Source: Hyphomicrobiales bacterium | GTDB lineage: Bacteria > Pseudomonadota > Alphaproteobacteria > Rhizobiales > Rhizobiaceae | Direction: 5' to 3' | Length of the DNA: 64,000 nt | Assembly (NCBI GenBank): GCA_900471815.1 | Contig: UICE01000008.1 | Coordinates: 248,001-312,000, forward strand | Shown: positions 1-7,712 of the stretch, in pieces | Layout of the letters: the number at the start of each line of letters is the position of its first letter | Numbering within the stretch: the stretch's first letter is position 1 | The notes under the pieces: generated by a model | The model's database searches: none | What the model saw: the letters and a program-made list of their open reading frames with translations, nothing else | Told to the model about the DNA's origin: nothing | Made by a program: the position numbers and the translations under genes

Positions 1-349
1 GTGTTTCAATCGAATGATCGAACACAGTGCCCAATTCCTGTACGACACGGGCAATGGCATCGCCTTCCACCTTGGCGGATTTTTCGCCATTGCTTCCCGT
101 GCTGGTGAAGGATTGCAGCGAGGTGCCCTTATCCGTTTCATTTGTGCGATTGACGAATTTCCCGCTGCGCTCGACAAACCCTTTCAGGTCCTCAACCAGT
201 GAGCGCCCGAGGTCGGCCGGACTTGCACCCTGTGGCAGCGTCTGGATATTGCGGGACATATGCTCGAAAAGATTTTGCGAAGCGACAGATTGGGTCGCTG
301 TCGCATCTGCCGGCACTGTTGCGGCTACGGCTGCCGAGACTGCTGTCAT
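1..349 (-). CDS. sctI: Type III secretion inner-rod protein, SctI-like (C-terminus beyond window edge)
   Basis: Partial gene: 116 codons run leftward from an ATG at 349 and continue past base 1. A clear Shine-Dalgarno (GGAG) lies about 10 bases upstream of this ATG. The visible protein has a low-complexity Ala/Thr N-terminus and ends in a segment with VVQELGTVFDHSIET, which resembles the conserved C-terminal helix of YscI/HrpB/NolB inner-rod proteins (an aromatic followed by S-I-E). It lies 40 bases downstream of a small T3SS gene and the secretin half rhcC1, as expected for an injectisome operon. The family call rests on this short stretch and on context. The missing C-terminus, which carries the most diagnostic residues, prevents certainty. 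Confidence 0.5.
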   Translation of the reverse strand, partial: MTAVSAAVAATVPADATATQSVASQNLFEHMSRNIQTLPQGASPADLGRSLVEDLKGFVERSGKFVNRTNETDKGTSLQSFTSTGSNGEKSAKVEGDAIARVVQELGTVFDHSIET

Positions 350-389
350 AACAAATTCTCCATCTGATCCGGACTTCCAGCGATAGGGC

Positions 390-578
390 TCATTCGTCCT
401 CGGACATGGCTTCGTTCAACATTTCATTGGCGATTTTCATCATTTCCTGGCCAATCAGCGAGGTGCCGCCACTCATCACAGCTTGATTCAGCGCTTCTTC
501 AAATTGCTGCTGTTGTTCCGAAGGTGTCGGCTGATTGGCTGGCTGCTGCGTAACATTGGAAATCTGTGGGGTAGCCAT
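390..578 (-). CDS. Small T3SS-associated protein, 62 aa
   Basis: This 62-residue acidic, Gln-rich protein has no signal peptide or membrane segment. A disordered N-terminus (residues 1-20) precedes what looks like an amphipathic helical region (residues 21-60) ending in EAMSEDE. Its ATG shares one base with the stop codon of rhcC1, so the two are translationally coupled and belong to one operon with the SctI-like gene that follows. Size and two-helix character fit an injectisome needle/pilus subunit or a small chaperone, but no diagnostic motif is present. The name is therefore left open. A second small protein of the same system is encoded at 1648. Confidence 0.6.
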   Translation of the reverse strand: MATPQISNVTQQPANQPTPSEQQQQFEEALNQAVMSGGTSLIGQEMMKIANEMLNEAMSEDE

Positions 579-1270
579 TACTGCTCTCCTGTCTGCTGTT
601 CGGCACCCGCTGATATTTGTCGGCGCGCGCTGTTCTGTCCTGTATTTCGCGGTTCGGATTGGGCGACTTCTTCTACGACTTCGTTTTTCTGTCCGCCGCG
701 GAACACGCGTACGCGAGGATCGTCCGCTGTGGCTTGGGGTGGTGGCTGAACTGTCGAAACGACCTGCTGAACCATGGCGATAAAAGCGGGAGGGCCGGAA
801 ACGCGCAGCGCCGGGGCGTTCGGGGTGGACTTGATGGAGAAGCGATCATCCATGAGATCAAGACGCTGAACCTCATCAACAACCATCCCGCCATTTGCCC
901 GGCCAAGGTCGATAATCTGGGTGGCGAATTCTTCGTTGGAATTCATGTGAAGTATTGATCCATCATAGTACCAGATCAATCCGTTTGCTTCGGCCAGGCG
1001 TGTCAGGAAAGCGCCGGCTGTATCGGCGCGCACTTCACCTCGCACCTGACCGCGTATCTTGTCCGAAAGCGCAACGGGAACACCGAGGTTGCGGCCAAAT
1101 TCTTTCAGCGCGTCGCGAATATCCTGATTGATCAGTACATAGGAATATCGCTTGCCGAACCATTCGGGTGCCGCTGCAAATGCCAAACCGCAGGACGTAA
1201 AAACGAGGCCTGCTGTGGCTATCGACACAACGAGCCTTCGCATATGCCCAACGGTCATCGGAAAAGTCAT
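578..1270 (-). CDS. rhcC1: Secretin N-terminal half, RhcC1/NolW type
   Basis: Outer-membrane secretin of a type III secretion system, represented only by its N-terminal domains. The ATG at 1270 is chosen because GAGG lies about 9 bases upstream; a GTG at 1300 has no good ribosome site. A signal peptide (about residues 10-33, hydrophobic, ending LAFAA) is followed by an N0-type domain (roughly residues 40-110, with a DALKEFGRNLGVPV-like core) and an N1-type domain (roughly 115-190), then a charged Gln-rich tail. No beta-barrel secretin domain follows. In rhizobial injectisomes the secretin is split into RhcC1 (NolW) and RhcC2, and the matching C-terminal half is found here at 5830. Expected partners are SctD and RhcC2. 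Confidence 0.8.
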   Translation of the reverse strand: MTFPMTVGHMRRLVVSIATAGLVFTSCGLAFAAAPEWFGKRYSYVLINQDIRDALKEFGRNLGVPVALSDKIRGQVRGEVRADTAGAFLTRLAEANGLIWYYDGSILHMNSNEEFATQIIDLGRANGGMVVDEVQRLDLMDDRFSIKSTPNAPALRVSGPPAFIAMVQQVVSTVQPPPQATADDPRVRVFRGGQKNEVVEEVAQSEPRNTGQNSARRQISAGAEQQTGEQ

Positions 1271-1647
1271 GCGAAAGCACCCTCTAATGCGAAGTGTCAC
1301 ATTTACCTCTATAACAGCAATGAATCAGATGCAACGCAACTATAAACTAAATGTAGTTTGACCCTACTGACATATTTTGTCAGTAGTAACACCATGTATT
1401 GCAAATAGTTCAAATTTTGAATTAGTTTTGATCTTGCGGTGCAAAAAATTGTACTGATACGATTCCGAGATCAACTATCGTTACGTTTTGTAATATGAAC
1501 TGAACTTTGTTAAATTGCCTTCTCTATTTTTTCATACTATCACCGATTACTAGCCAGTTCGCTTAGTCTTATGCCCCGGCTGGCGCCGAGACAGTATAAT
1601 TCGGTTTGGATTTCTATAGATGAGTGTCAATCTCAAGGAGAAATAGC
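1271..1647. promoter_or_regulatory. Divergent promoter region of the T3SS cluster
   Basis: This is a 377-base AT-rich gap between two diverging T3SS transcription units, so it should hold promoters for both. I see no convincing long open frame. The most distinct element is a perfect 9-bp inverted repeat at 1364-1386. I did not find a sequence matching the rhizobial tts box well enough to claim one. Confidence 0.5.
1364..1386. repeat. Perfect 9-bp inverted repeat, possible operator
   Basis: CTACTGACA and its exact complement TGTCAGTAG flank a 5-base spacer. The site lies about 94 bases upstream of the rhcC1 start and 262 bases upstream of the 53-residue protein gene. It has no T-run on either side, so an operator is more likely than a terminator. 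The bound regulator is unknown. Confidence 0.45.
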
Positions 1648-1809
1648 ATGGCTGTTCAAGGTGTTGGTGGAGCGACGGGCTCGGATGCTTCAATCGGAAA
1701 GATGGAAGCAGCTTTTGACAAGGCGATCGAAAAGTCCGCAAAAATCACCGAAATCACGACTGAAAAGAAGGTCGCACTTGATGCTGCCAAGCAGCGTCCA
1801 AACAACTGA
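1648..1809 (+). CDS. Small T3SS protein, needle/pilus candidate (53 aa)
   Basis: This is a 53-residue protein. The ATG at 1648 is preferred over an in-frame start at 1624 because AAGGAG lies 7 bases upstream. The Gly/Ser-rich N-terminus is followed by a single amphipathic helix (residues 18-50) with alternating Ala, Lys and Glu and the ending ALDAAKQRPNN-like tail (LDAAKQRPNN). Short, secreted, one-to-two-helix proteins next to sctD are usually the needle or pilus subunit; in rhizobia this is NopA. The assignment is inference from size, composition and position as the first gene of the rightward T3SS unit. The alternative is a small chaperone. Confidence 0.6.
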   Translation: MAVQGVGGATGSDASIGKMEAAFDKAIEKSAKITEITTEKKVALDAAKQRPNN

Positions 1810-1945
1810 TTTTTAAAATTTGCGCAGGTGGCAAATGTGTCATCTGCGCAAATTTCTATTGCCGGTCGGGCGCCTTTTGCCAGTTTGAGCCCGATGTAAA
1901 GACGCATGCGAATACTTCAAATACTTTACAAACGAGGCAAACGTC

Positions 1946-2857
1946 ATGGGCTCCATTGTTCGATTTCAAGAACCAAAACCAGCATTGTTACTCCGGGTAA
2001 CGGCGGGTGTTCATGATGGCGTATTGCTCCCGCTGGAAGGCAATGCCTATCGCCTGGGATCAGCGGCAGATTGTGACCTGACGCTTAGCGACCGCGATGT
2101 CGGTGCTCATCACATGACGCTCCAGCTTCAAGGTTCGAATGTACTGATCGAGGCCATTGACGGCGATGTCGTCATTGATGATGACACGCTTGTGCCGGCT
2201 GGCCATGGCGTGCGTTCTCCCTTGCCTTTCGAATTTCAGATCGGTGGCGCAACGATCGAACTGTCCTCACCCGTGCCTGAAGGCGATTCATTGCGGAAAA
2301 TGCCAAGAGCCAGCTGGATCGCCATTGGCGGCGGGGCGCTGACGCTTTTGACGATTGCTGCCGTCCAGGCAGGGGTCGGGGATTTCCTTGGTTCGAACAA
2401 TGCTGCTGTTGCCCATCTTTCGGCCAAACATGGTCAAGTCATCGAGAGCGTTCATGCTCCTGCTGCTGATGAACCGGTGGCGTCGTCGCTCAAGACCAGA
2501 CTTGCAGAAAATGGCCTTTCCGGTCTCAAAGTTGATGCGGACGGGACGCGTTTGACAGTGTCGGGCGAGTTGACCGCAGACGAGAACAAGGCTTGGGCCA
2601 ATATTCAGAACTGGTTCGATCGCACCTACGGCGGAACCTATGTGTTGACCAGCATGGTCGGGGCTATGGCGCCCAAAGTGCAACCCAAATTCAATTTGCA
2701 GGCTGTGTGGTTCGGGGATGCGCCCTACGCCATCAGTTCAGATGGAACGCGGCTCTATAAGGGAGCTGCGCTCGAAGATGGCTGGATCATCAAGGACATT
2801 CGTGACGGACGCCTGACCGCGGCCCGTCAGGGCGAAGAGTTTGTCCTGACGTTCTAG
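1946..2857 (+). CDS. sctD: Type III secretion inner-membrane ring protein SctD (FHA domain)
   Basis: SctD (YscD/RhcD type) forms the outer of the two inner-membrane rings of the injectisome. The 303-residue protein has a cytoplasmic FHA-like domain (about residues 12-105, with the typical R-L-G-S...D-C-D-L-x-L-S-D core at 36-50), one membrane segment (residues 124-142) and a periplasmic part (145-303) containing a BON-like ring-building fold. This single-pass layout with FHA outside the periplasm is diagnostic of the family, although this copy is shorter than Yersinia YscD (about 419 residues). It follows the needle-candidate gene by 136 bases and precedes the sctX/sctY-like pair. It is expected to contact SctJ (not in window) and RhcC1. 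Confidence 0.85.
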   Translation: MGSIVRFQEPKPALLLRVTAGVHDGVLLPLEGNAYRLGSAADCDLTLSDRDVGAHHMTLQLQGSNVLIEAIDGDVVIDDDTLVPAGHGVRSPLPFEFQIGGATIELSSPVPEGDSLRKMPRASWIAIGGGALTLLTIAAVQAGVGDFLGSNNAAVAHLSAKHGQVIESVHAPAADEPVASSLKTRLAENGLSGLKVDADGTRLTVSGELTADENKAWANIQNWFDRTYGGTYVLTSMVGAMAPKVQPKFNLQAVWFGDAPYAISSDGTRLYKGAALEDGWIIKDIRDGRLTAARQGEEFVLTF

Positions 2858-2980
2858 AGTTCTGCCTTAATGCGCATAACCCCAGGAATTGTAAATGATT
2901 TTTGGAAGGACTTATGCGCCGGATAAATAATTGCTGCGTCTTTTGTATGTGGAGACAAAACGCAGTGATGGGGGATGCGA

Positions 2981-3373
2981 ATGGCACTTGACGTTCGTCG
3001 GCAGGAAGATCGGATTCGGGCGCAGCTCGGGTCAGTTTCCGCACGTCCCGATGCCACGAGGGTCGAGCAGGCACAATCCAAAGCATTCGACGCATCCCTG
3101 GCTCGCTCCGAGCAGGCAGCGCGGCGCGCCAAAGAACCATTCATCGGCCAGACAGGACGGCTGCGAAAGCCGAAACTGGCAAATCCCGGCGTGTTCGATC
3201 TGGCGCGATCGCAGGAGATTCTGGACTATCTCATCAATGATCTGCTGCCGGAGCTGGATATTGACGAGGAAATCGCTGCCATCACCGCATCAATGCTGAC
3301 GGAAGAGATAGAGAGCAGGCGTGAATTGCAGGAACGGCTCAGTCTTGCGCAAAATCAGGCATTGGGCCAGTGA
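2981..3373 (+). CDS. T3SS protein resembling SctX (YscX)
   Basis: A soluble protein of about 130 residues. The ATG at 2981 is preferred over one at 2975 because GGGGG sits 6 bases upstream. The first 60 residues are Arg/Ala-rich and probably disordered. A conserved-looking C-terminal part (residues 60-125) begins NPGVFDLARSQEILDYLI and is helical and acidic. Its stop overlaps the start region of a TPR gene, which in turn overlaps sctV. In Yersinia the order yscX-yscY-lcrD(sctV) is the same, YscX is about 122 residues with a helical C-terminus, and it binds the TPR protein YscY. SctX is therefore proposed from synteny, size and domain type, not from clear sequence identity. Confidence 0.6.
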   Translation: MALDVRRQEDRIRAQLGSVSARPDATRVEQAQSKAFDASLARSEQAARRAKEPFIGQTGRLRKPKLANPGVFDLARSQEILDYLINDLLPELDIDEEIAAITASMLTEEIESRRELQERLSLAQNQALGQ

Positions 3374-3705
3374 CTCAGCAGCGCCGGGACAGTGTCGAAT
3401 TTCTTCATGGGCTCGGTTATCTCTATTGCAGGGCGGGGCAGCCCGAACGCGGATTGGTGTTTCTGCTGCTGGCCGCAAAGATTGCCCCGCATGAAACGTC
3501 AATCCTCAAATCCCTGGCGGCGGTCTTTGTCGAAACCGAATCCGCCACGCGCGCGCTGACTGCCATTGATCGAATCGAAGATATTGAAGGGACAGTTGCC
3601 CCTAGTCTTTCCCTTCTCAAAAGCAGGGCGCAATGGCTTCGCGGCGAACATGACCGGGCCCGCGAGACGTTTCAGGATTATGTAGAACGAAGGCGGTCGG
3701 CATGA
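3370..3705 (+). CDS. TPR T3SS chaperone resembling SctY (YscY)
   Basis: This 111-residue all-helical protein has about three tetratricopeptide-like repeats (for example residues 10-43, with LGYLYCRAGQPERGLVFL, and 75-108). It overlaps the preceding SctX-like gene by 4 bases and the following sctV by 4 bases (ATGA), indicating tight translational coupling. YscY of Yersinia is a 114-residue TPR protein that binds both YscX and the export gate SctV, and its gene holds the same position. The TPR fold is seen in the sequence; the SctY role is inferred from order, size and coupling. Another type III TPR chaperone class cannot be excluded. Confidence 0.6.
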   Translation: MTQQRRDSVEFLHGLGYLYCRAGQPERGLVFLLLAAKIAPHETSILKSLAAVFVETESATRALTAIDRIEDIEGTVAPSLSLLKSRAQWLRGEHDRARETFQDYVERRRSA

Positions 3706-5837
3706 ATATTCTCGCCTCGCTCAATCGCTTTGCGCGGGTGGCCTCCAAGCGCTCGGACATTGTCATTGCGGCTTTCATGCTGATTGCCATCATCATGATG
3801 ATCATTCCGCTGCCGACATTTCTTGTCGACATGTTGATTGGTATGAACATTGCTTTCAGCCTGCTTATCTTTGTTGTGGCCTTCTATATCTCGAAGCCCG
3901 TGCAGTTTTCGGCTTTGCCGTCAATTATCCTGCTTGGCACGCTTTTTCGTCTTTCGCTTTCGATTACCACGACGCGTTTGATTCTGCTTCAGGCCGATGC
4001 CGGCCAGATCGTTGCCGCCTTTGGTGATTTCGTTGTGGGCGGCGAGGTCGTGATCGGTCTTGTTGTCTTCCTGATCATCACCATTGCCCAGTTTGTCGTG
4101 ATTACAAAAGGCGCCGAGCGCGTGGCCGAAGTCGGTGCGCGCTTTGCTCTTGATGCCATGCCCGGCAAACAGATGAGCATTGATAGCGAGGCGCGCAGCG
4201 GCGATATAGATCAGGCCGAGGCAAAGCGCAGGCGTCAGGGTCTCGAGCGCGAGAGCCAGTTCTATGGCTCCATGGACGGCGCCATGAAATTCGTCAAAGG
4301 CGACGCAGTTGCCGGGTTGATCATCATTGCGATCAATCTCATCGGCGGCCTAGCCATCGGTACATTGCAACATGGCCTGCCGTTCGGCGAGGCAGCGCAT
4401 ACCTATTCGCTGCTGACTGTCGGCGATGGTTTGATTTCGCAAATACCGGCGCTGATGATGGCGGTCGCCGCAGGCATGGTGGTGACCCGGGTAACCTCTG
4501 ACCGGGACGAGGATCTGGGCAGCGAGATCATTGGCCAGCTGGGTGCAAACCATCGTGCTCTCGCCCTGGCGGCGGTTATTCTTTTCGGCTTTGGCGTCGT
4601 TCCGGGGTTCCCGACCTTCGTGTTCTGGACACTCTCGGCACTGGCAGGCGGACTTGCCTATGTCGTGCACAAGAGGGCTGGCGGCCAGGATACCGATGAC
4701 GACAATGCCGGCAATGTCGTTCAGATCGGCAATATAACCAAGCCGCCACTGACACTGGCAGACGGGCAAACAGGACTTCTGCCCGGTTCGCAGCGCCTGG
4801 TCCTTTGCCTTGGTTCGCATCTGGCGGAGACTGCGGCGCTTCCGGTATTGCAAGAGAACATTGAACAGGTCCGCGCCAACGTCCTTACCGATATCGGTGT
4901 GCGTGTTCCGCAGATCGGCATTCGCACCGATCCGACGCTGGAACCTGACCAGTTCCGCATCGATCTTGAAGGCGTTCCGGTCACGGACGGAATAATCTTT
5001 ATCGATCAGATTCTGGTGACGGATGAAACAGTTCATCTCGAACTCATGTCCATCCCCTATCAGGTGCGCCCCGTTCTTATTGGACGGAACGATTCCGTAT
5101 GGGTTATGCAAAACCACAGGCAGACATTGGAAGATGCCGGCATAACATTCCATGAGCCCGTTGCGGTTTTGATGGAGGTTCTGACCCGCTCTGTGCGCCG
5201 TTATGCATCCGACTTCATTGATGTGCAGGAGGTTCGTTTTCTCCTGTCGCAGGTTGAAGAGGATTACGGCGATCTGGTCAAGGAAGCCGTAGGCGTTTCA
5301 TCTCTGCAGAAAATCTCCGAGGTTCTTCGCAGGCTGGTTGAAGAGGATATCCCGATCACCAATCTGCGTGTTATTCTGCAGGCCATCGTCGAATGGGGGC
5401 CGCAGATCCAAAGCCCCTATGTGCTGGCCGAGTATGCGCGTATCGGATTGGCAAGGCAGATTTGCCACCGGCATTCGGAAATGAACCGGATCGTTTCTGC
5501 CTATCTGCTGACGCGGGAAACCGAAGATGCAGTCCGTGCCAGCGTGAATCAGGGGCCGGGCAACCCTTCGATCAATATTCCCGAAGATATATCCCGTCCC
5601 ATCATCGAGCAGCTGAAAAGCCGGTTCAATGGCAGGGATACGGATATCGTCAGAACAGTGCTGACAACAATGGATATTCGCCGTCCTATCAGAAATCTCC
5701 TGATACGAAACGATATCAATCTGCCGGTTCTTTCCTACCAGGAAATCTCGCCGGAATTCAGTGTGCAATCTCTTGGCTATATCTCGCTACCGGCCTCCGG
5801 CCAGATGCGGCAGATCGGGGCAGGGGCAAATGAGTAA
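3702..5837 (+). CDS. sctV: Type III secretion export gate protein SctV
   Basis: SctV (LcrD/InvA/FlhA family) is the nonameric inner-membrane export gate that unfolds and passes substrates. The 711-residue protein has about eight membrane segments in residues 20-330, with the family-specific cytoplasmic loop between TM4 and TM5 (RFALDAMPGKQMSIDSE, about 147-163, then an Arg/Glu-rich stretch). A large cytoplasmic ring domain occupies 350-711. Length and motifs are full and normal. It overlaps the SctY-like gene by 4 bases and rhcC2 by 8 bases, so it sits in the middle of one transcript. It is the most reliable marker that this locus is a non-flagellar type III system, since secretin genes flank it. 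Confidence 0.95.
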   Translation: MNILASLNRFARVASKRSDIVIAAFMLIAIIMMIIPLPTFLVDMLIGMNIAFSLLIFVVAFYISKPVQFSALPSIILLGTLFRLSLSITTTRLILLQADAGQIVAAFGDFVVGGEVVIGLVVFLIITIAQFVVITKGAERVAEVGARFALDAMPGKQMSIDSEARSGDIDQAEAKRRRQGLERESQFYGSMDGAMKFVKGDAVAGLIIIAINLIGGLAIGTLQHGLPFGEAAHTYSLLTVGDGLISQIPALMMAVAAGMVVTRVTSDRDEDLGSEIIGQLGANHRALALAAVILFGFGVVPGFPTFVFWTLSALAGGLAYVVHKRAGGQDTDDDNAGNVVQIGNITKPPLTLADGQTGLLPGSQRLVLCLGSHLAETAALPVLQENIEQVRANVLTDIGVRVPQIGIRTDPTLEPDQFRIDLEGVPVTDGIIFIDQILVTDETVHLELMSIPYQVRPVLIGRNDSVWVMQNHRQTLEDAGITFHEPVAVLMEVLTRSVRRYASDFIDVQEVRFLLSQVEEDYGDLVKEAVGVSSLQKISEVLRRLVEEDIPITNLRVILQAIVEWGPQIQSPYVLAEYARIGLARQICHRHSEMNRIVSAYLLTRETEDAVRASVNQGPGNPSINIPEDISRPIIEQLKSRFNGRDTDIVRTVLTTMDIRRPIRNLLIRNDINLPVLSYQEISPEFSVQSLGYISLPASGQMRQIGAGANE

Positions 5838-7239
5838 GCGTTCAGTCAGTTTCCGTAACCAGCAACATCAGAATGTGGTGGACAATTACCCTATGCTCAT
5901 ACTGAATTCCTTTAAAAGGATCCGGCCGGCACGTTTGCCAGCGCCCATATTTATGCTCGCTGTGCTCTTTTCGTTTCTTGCCTGTCTGCATCCAGCTTCC
6001 GCTCAGGTCAAAGTGGATGCCACTGCAGGACAGGTGCTCAAGCTCAGCATGGGACAGGGACAGATATTGCGTTTCGACCAGCCGGTTGAATCGGTCTTTC
6101 TGGCCGATACGACCATTGCCGATGTTCGGGTCGTCTCGCCTGGAGCGGTCTATATTTATGGAACGAAAATCGGCAACACCAATCTGATCGCGCTCAGCCC
6201 CGATCAGGGCACGCGCGGGACTGTCCAGATACGTGTTGTCGGCAATCCAAAAGAAGCGCAGCAGTCGGCCAAGGTGCTGCAACCGACCTCCACGGTGGAT
6301 ATTACCCTGTTCGGTGAGCAATATGTCGGCAAAGGCCAGACGAACAATGTGGGCGAGGCGCTGGACACGGACAATGTGCTTCAAAGCTATTCCAAACCTG
6401 ACAAGCCCGCGCTCAACAATACAACAATTTCGGGTCCAAATCAGGTCAATATCCGCGTGCGGTTTGCCGAAGTGGCACGCAATGAGCTTGCGCGCTACGG
6501 TGTCGATTGGAGTGCGGTCGTCAATAGCGGCTCGTTCTCCTTTGGTCTTGTCAGAAGCGGTAATGTTGCCAGCCGGGATGGTGCAACTGCAATTGGTGTG
6601 AATAGCCGCAACGTCAATGTCGGCGTCCTTCTGGATGCATTGAAGGACAATGGCGTCCTGACGATCCTTGCAGAACCCAATATCACCGCCGTCACGGGAC
6701 AAACGGCAAGCTTTCTTGCTGGTGGTGAAATCCCGGTTCCGATTCCGGTAGGAAACGACCAGATCGGCATCGAGTACAAGCAGTTCGGCGTGTCCTTGCA
6801 GTTCACACCGACACTTCTGCCAAATGATCGCATTGCCTTGCAGGTGAGGCCGGAAGTCAGCAGCGTTTCGCAGGATAGCGTGGTGTCCATCGGCGGACTG
6901 GTTGTGCCATCCCTGCGCATCAGGCGGGCTGATACCACCGTGGAAGTCGGAAGCGGCCAGACATTTGCCATTGCCGGTCTGTTCCAGCGCCAGGAAACGC
7001 AATCGATCAACAAGACACCGGTCGTCGGTGATGTGCCGATTCTCGGAGAATTGTTCAAGTCGAAGCGTTTCCAGCGCAACGAGACGGAGCTGGTCATTTT
7101 GATCACACCCTATCTCGTCGAGCCTACATCCTCCCGCAATCTAAAAACGCCGCTGGACAGCCCGTCGGGTGCAATCTCGTCGCCGCGCAAAAAGTCCAGG
7201 AAGGTCGTCAATCAGGGGTATGGTTTCTATGTTGAATAA
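5830..7239 (+). CDS. rhcC2: Secretin C-terminal half, RhcC2/CpaC type
   Basis: This outer-membrane ring protein completes the split secretin begun by RhcC1. The ATG at 5830 overlaps the sctV stop and follows a GGGG-rich ribosome site. Residues 1-60 carry a long N-terminus with a signal peptide ending in PASAQ; 62-140 form the pilus-type secretin N-terminal domain (LKLSMGQGQILRFDQPV then ADVRVVSPGAVYIYGTK). A BON/N1-like spacer follows, then the secretin homology domain (about 210-450) with the hallmark VPIPVG...IEYKQFGVSLQFTPTLL region and an ending ELVILITPYLVEP. This architecture is closer to CpaC/RcpA of Tad pili than to YscC, as known for rhizobial RhcC2. A CpaD-like lipoprotein gene follows directly. 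Confidence 0.88.
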   Translation: MSKRSVSFRNQQHQNVVDNYPMLILNSFKRIRPARLPAPIFMLAVLFSFLACLHPASAQVKVDATAGQVLKLSMGQGQILRFDQPVESVFLADTTIADVRVVSPGAVYIYGTKIGNTNLIALSPDQGTRGTVQIRVVGNPKEAQQSAKVLQPTSTVDITLFGEQYVGKGQTNNVGEALDTDNVLQSYSKPDKPALNNTTISGPNQVNIRVRFAEVARNELARYGVDWSAVVNSGSFSFGLVRSGNVASRDGATAIGVNSRNVNVGVLLDALKDNGVLTILAEPNITAVTGQTASFLAGGEIPVPIPVGNDQIGIEYKQFGVSLQFTPTLLPNDRIALQVRPEVSSVSQDSVVSIGGLVVPSLRIRRADTTVEVGSGQTFAIAGLFQRQETQSINKTPVVGDVPILGELFKSKRFQRNETELVILITPYLVEPTSSRNLKTPLDSPSGAISSPRKKSRKVVNQGYGFYVE

Positions 7240-7672
7240 TCGACCAATGTCCCCCAATTGCTTTGGCCTCAAACTGTTGCTTCTGACCGGTGTGGTGGTT
7301 CTTTCCGGCTGCATGGGTACCAAGATCCAGCCCTATTCGCCAAACTACAGCTATATCGACGCTGGCGGCACCTCGCGGCCGGGCGTGGTCAGAAAAGGGT
7401 ATGACAGTGAACGGGCCGCCATGCTCGTTCCCGATGCCTGTATCACGCCCGATACGGGTGAATACCCGATGTATCTGCCGTCGGGCTGCGCAAATAATCT
7501 CAATTTGCAGCATATGGCGGCCAAGAAGCAGGATTTGATGCGTGGCCGGGAGATGGGGCCAGCCATGGCTGCGCCTGTCGCCCGCGCCGCACAGAATTAC
7601 ATTGAAGGGACCGACCCTGAAACCAGACGCCGCCGCCTTCCGGCGGATGAGGCAAACCGGTCAACCCAATGA
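7229..7672 (+). CDS. CpaD-like outer-membrane lipoprotein
   Basis: A 147-residue lipoprotein. The start at 7229 places a GGGG ribosome site about 10 bases upstream and overlaps the rhcC2 stop. The signal peptide ends in the lipobox VLSGC (Cys28). The mature part has the C-terminal pattern of Tad-pilus CpaD proteins: GCANNLNLQHM (about residues 92-102), then DL..GR, then A.RA...Y..G. CpaD works with the CpaC secretin in Tad pili. Here it follows the CpaC-like rhcC2, so it is probably a pilotin or stabiliser of the type III secretin. Rhizobial clusters also carry a small lipoprotein after rhcC2 (y4xK, from memory). No N-terminal CpaD domain is present, so the protein is shorter than pilus CpaD. 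Confidence 0.72.
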   Translation: MLNNRPMSPNCFGLKLLLLTGVVVLSGCMGTKIQPYSPNYSYIDAGGTSRPGVVRKGYDSERAAMLVPDACITPDTGEYPMYLPSGCANNLNLQHMAAKKQDLMRGREMGPAMAAPVARAAQNYIEGTDPETRRRRLPADEANRSTQ

Positions 7673-7712
7673 GGATTATCGGCATGATCAAATTATATCG
7701 GGGAGCATCAAT

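Noticed and set aside
1271-1647. tts box (TtsI binding site) upstream of the T3SS genes
   Set aside because: No stretch matched the GTCAG...TCGAAAGCT pattern closely enough in either direction.
4350-5153. 267-codon open frame on the minus strand inside sctV
   Set aside because: It lies fully within a well-conserved gene and reflects codon bias of the sense strand.
5842-7002. 386-codon open frame on the minus strand opposite rhcC2
   Set aside because: The secretin on the plus strand has clear domains and motifs; the antisense frame has a His/Cys/Arg-rich translation without family resemblance and no ribosome site.
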